From a virus: a DNA stretch of 23,162 nt. The stretch is from positions 1-23,162 of the IMG/VR virus record IMGVR_UViG_3300018468_000002; one strand, 5' to 3'. Below the pieces are notes generated by a model, which saw only the letters and a program-made list of their open reading frames with translations, was not told where the DNA came from and did not search any database. Both the position numbers and the translations under genes were made by a program. Positions 22,477 through 23,162 of the stretch are shown piece by piece (position 1 is the stretch's first letter; each line of letters opens with the position of its first letter).

Positions 22477-22983
22477 CTAGCCCTGCTTTCCCGAAGAAAG
22501 CTGTTGCAACTGCCCAGTAATTTGAGCGAGCTGCTCCCGCAGGGTTTTTATATCCGCCTCGTGATCGTCCACGGCCGCGGCGACGGCCTGCACGGCTGCG
22601 AGTTTAGCGGGCGGACTCTGCGCTGTGTTTGCATGGTTCTGAATAAGGTTTACGACTTCGAGCGCCGCTCCTATAGCGCCCGCCGGGCCGGTTGCTACCT
22701 CTCCGGCGATTACCGCCCCGCGCTGGACATACGGCACGATTGATTTGAGCTTTGTCCAGAATCCCATTGCCGCGACGCCGCCTGAGCCGAAGATTGCAGC
22801 GAGCAATCTGTCTGCGCCTGCCTGCGGAGGCGCTTGCTCGCGCTCAATGCTTGACGTGGTTGATGTACGCAGAACCACGAGATCCTTCTCTTTTGTAGCC
22901 GCACAGGTTTTGTGTGCTGTGCTAACAGAAAAAACCAGAAGTGCCGATACCATGACCAGCACTGATATAATTCTTGATCTCAT
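22477..22983 (-). CDS. Exported or membrane-anchored protein next to endolysin
   Basis: The 168-residue product begins with a typical signal or anchor segment (RSRIISVLVMVSALLVFSVS, then TAHKTCAA). A hydrophobic, glycine- and alanine-rich middle stretch (VIAGEVATGPAGAIGAALEV, residues 91-110) and a C-terminal helix (ADIKTLREQLAQITGQLQQL, 143-162) follow; the latter may form a coiled coil. It could be a spanin- or holin-related protein, judging from the neighbours, but there is no lipobox, no nested lipoprotein frame and no known motif. The ATG has a strong AAGGAG site. It follows the endolysin-like gene. Confidence 0.65.
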   Translation of the reverse strand: MRSRIISVLVMVSALLVFSVSTAHKTCAATKEKDLVVLRTSTTSSIEREQAPPQAGADRLLAAIFGSGGVAAMGFWTKLKSIVPYVQRGAVIAGEVATGPAGAIGAALEVVNLIQNHANTAQSPPAKLAAVQAVAAAVDDHEADIKTLREQLAQITGQLQQLSSGKQG

Positions 22984-23009
22984 CTTCTTCTCCTTAAAAG
23001 TTGAAATGG

Positions 23010-23067
23010 AGAGCGGCGCTCTTGATTCTCACCCTTTCGAATGAAGGGCAGAATTGAGCGCCGCTCT
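23010..23067 (-). repeat. Long hairpin spanning the stop codon of the endolysin-like gene
   Basis: The 12-bp arms AGAGCGGCGCTC (23010-23021) and GAGCGCCGCTCT (23056-23067) are perfectly complementary; internal partners ATTCT/GAAT and CCCTT/AAGGG extend the stem. The right arm is inside the coding sequence and the stop codon (23029-23031) lies in the hairpin. On the minus strand the stem is followed by CCATTTCAACTTTT, too weak for a classical terminator, and by the RBS of the next gene. Confidence 0.75.
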
Positions 23068-23162
23068 GGTCTGATTACCGACTGCTCCGTCGGCTTCTAA
23101 GCCCGACTGTGACTGAAAACTTTGAACTGCGATCTTCGTGCGCGGACCGAAACGCCCGTCAA
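23029..23162 (-). CDS. Partial CDS at right edge: C-terminus with peptidoglycan-binding repeat (probable endolysin)
   Basis: The last 43 codons of a gene entering from the right are visible. The sequence DGRFGPRTKIAVQSFQSQSG followed by LEADGAVGNQTRAALNSAL fits the PG_binding_1 family: a repeat with 'G-x-f-G-x-x-T-x-x-A-V-x-x-F-Q' and 'D-G-x-V-G-x-x-T'. It binds the bacterial cell wall and in phages is usually at one end of an endolysin. The catalytic domain lies outside the window, so the enzyme type is unknown. The stop is at 23029-23031 inside a strong hairpin. Confidence 0.75.
   Translation of the reverse strand, partial: DGRFGPRTKIAVQSFQSQSGLEADGAVGNQTRAALNSALHSKG

Noticed and set aside
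22710-22904. Nested 64-aa frame inside the exported protein gene as a possible outer spanin (Rz1-like)
   Set aside because: It has no signal peptide or lipobox cysteine and no proline-rich body, so nothing supports an outer spanin.

Overview
The window is the structural (late) region of a tailed bacteriophage or prophage with siphovirus-type gene content. No host genes, integrase, tRNA or CRISPR are visible. Every supported gene lies on the minus strand, so transcription runs from the right end to the left. Genes are tightly packed, often with 4-nt ATGA/GTGA overlaps, and many starts have clear AGGAG-type ribosome binding sites. That fits a bacterial host using Shine-Dalgarno initiation; the host phylum cannot be read from this sequence. 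All names rest on reading the translations and gene order. No database search was run.

In transcription order, the right end (23162 to about 21000) looks like a lysis/accessory module. It holds the C-terminus of a protein with a peptidoglycan-binding repeat (probable endolysin), a small exported or membrane-anchored protein, a coiled-coil protein with a C-terminal membrane segment, a stand-alone CheY-like receiver with all canonical residues, a small conserved-looking protein and a zinc-ribbon protein. The packaging module follows: terminase small subunit, terminase large subunit, two small unknown proteins and an HK97-type portal.

Between portal and prohead protease is a block of six small proteins (130, 99, 98, 114, 62 and 60 aa) of unknown function, two of them cysteine-rich. 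A strong intrinsic terminator hairpin sits only about 14 nt before the protease start. Then come protease (with a long C-terminal extension), HK97-fold major capsid protein, a probable decoration protein, an acidic disordered protein, a gp6-like head-tail connector, a probable head closure protein, a Mu gpG-like tail completion protein, a probable tail terminator, an unknown 160-aa protein and the tail tube. After these come an overlapping tail assembly chaperone pair in an unusual +1/-2 register, an 804-aa tape measure, a small tail-tip protein, a 1345-aa tail hub/tip protein and the first 30 codons of another gene at the left edge.

The features least explained by a standard phage map are: (i) four copies of an AT-rich palindrome (core CTTAAAATRTTTTRAG-like), each just after a stop codon in one of the few wider gaps; (ii) the receiver-domain gene in the lysis/packaging region; (iii) the chaperone overlap, which cannot use a lambda-like -1 shift; and (iv) the terminator between the small-gene block and the capsid genes.
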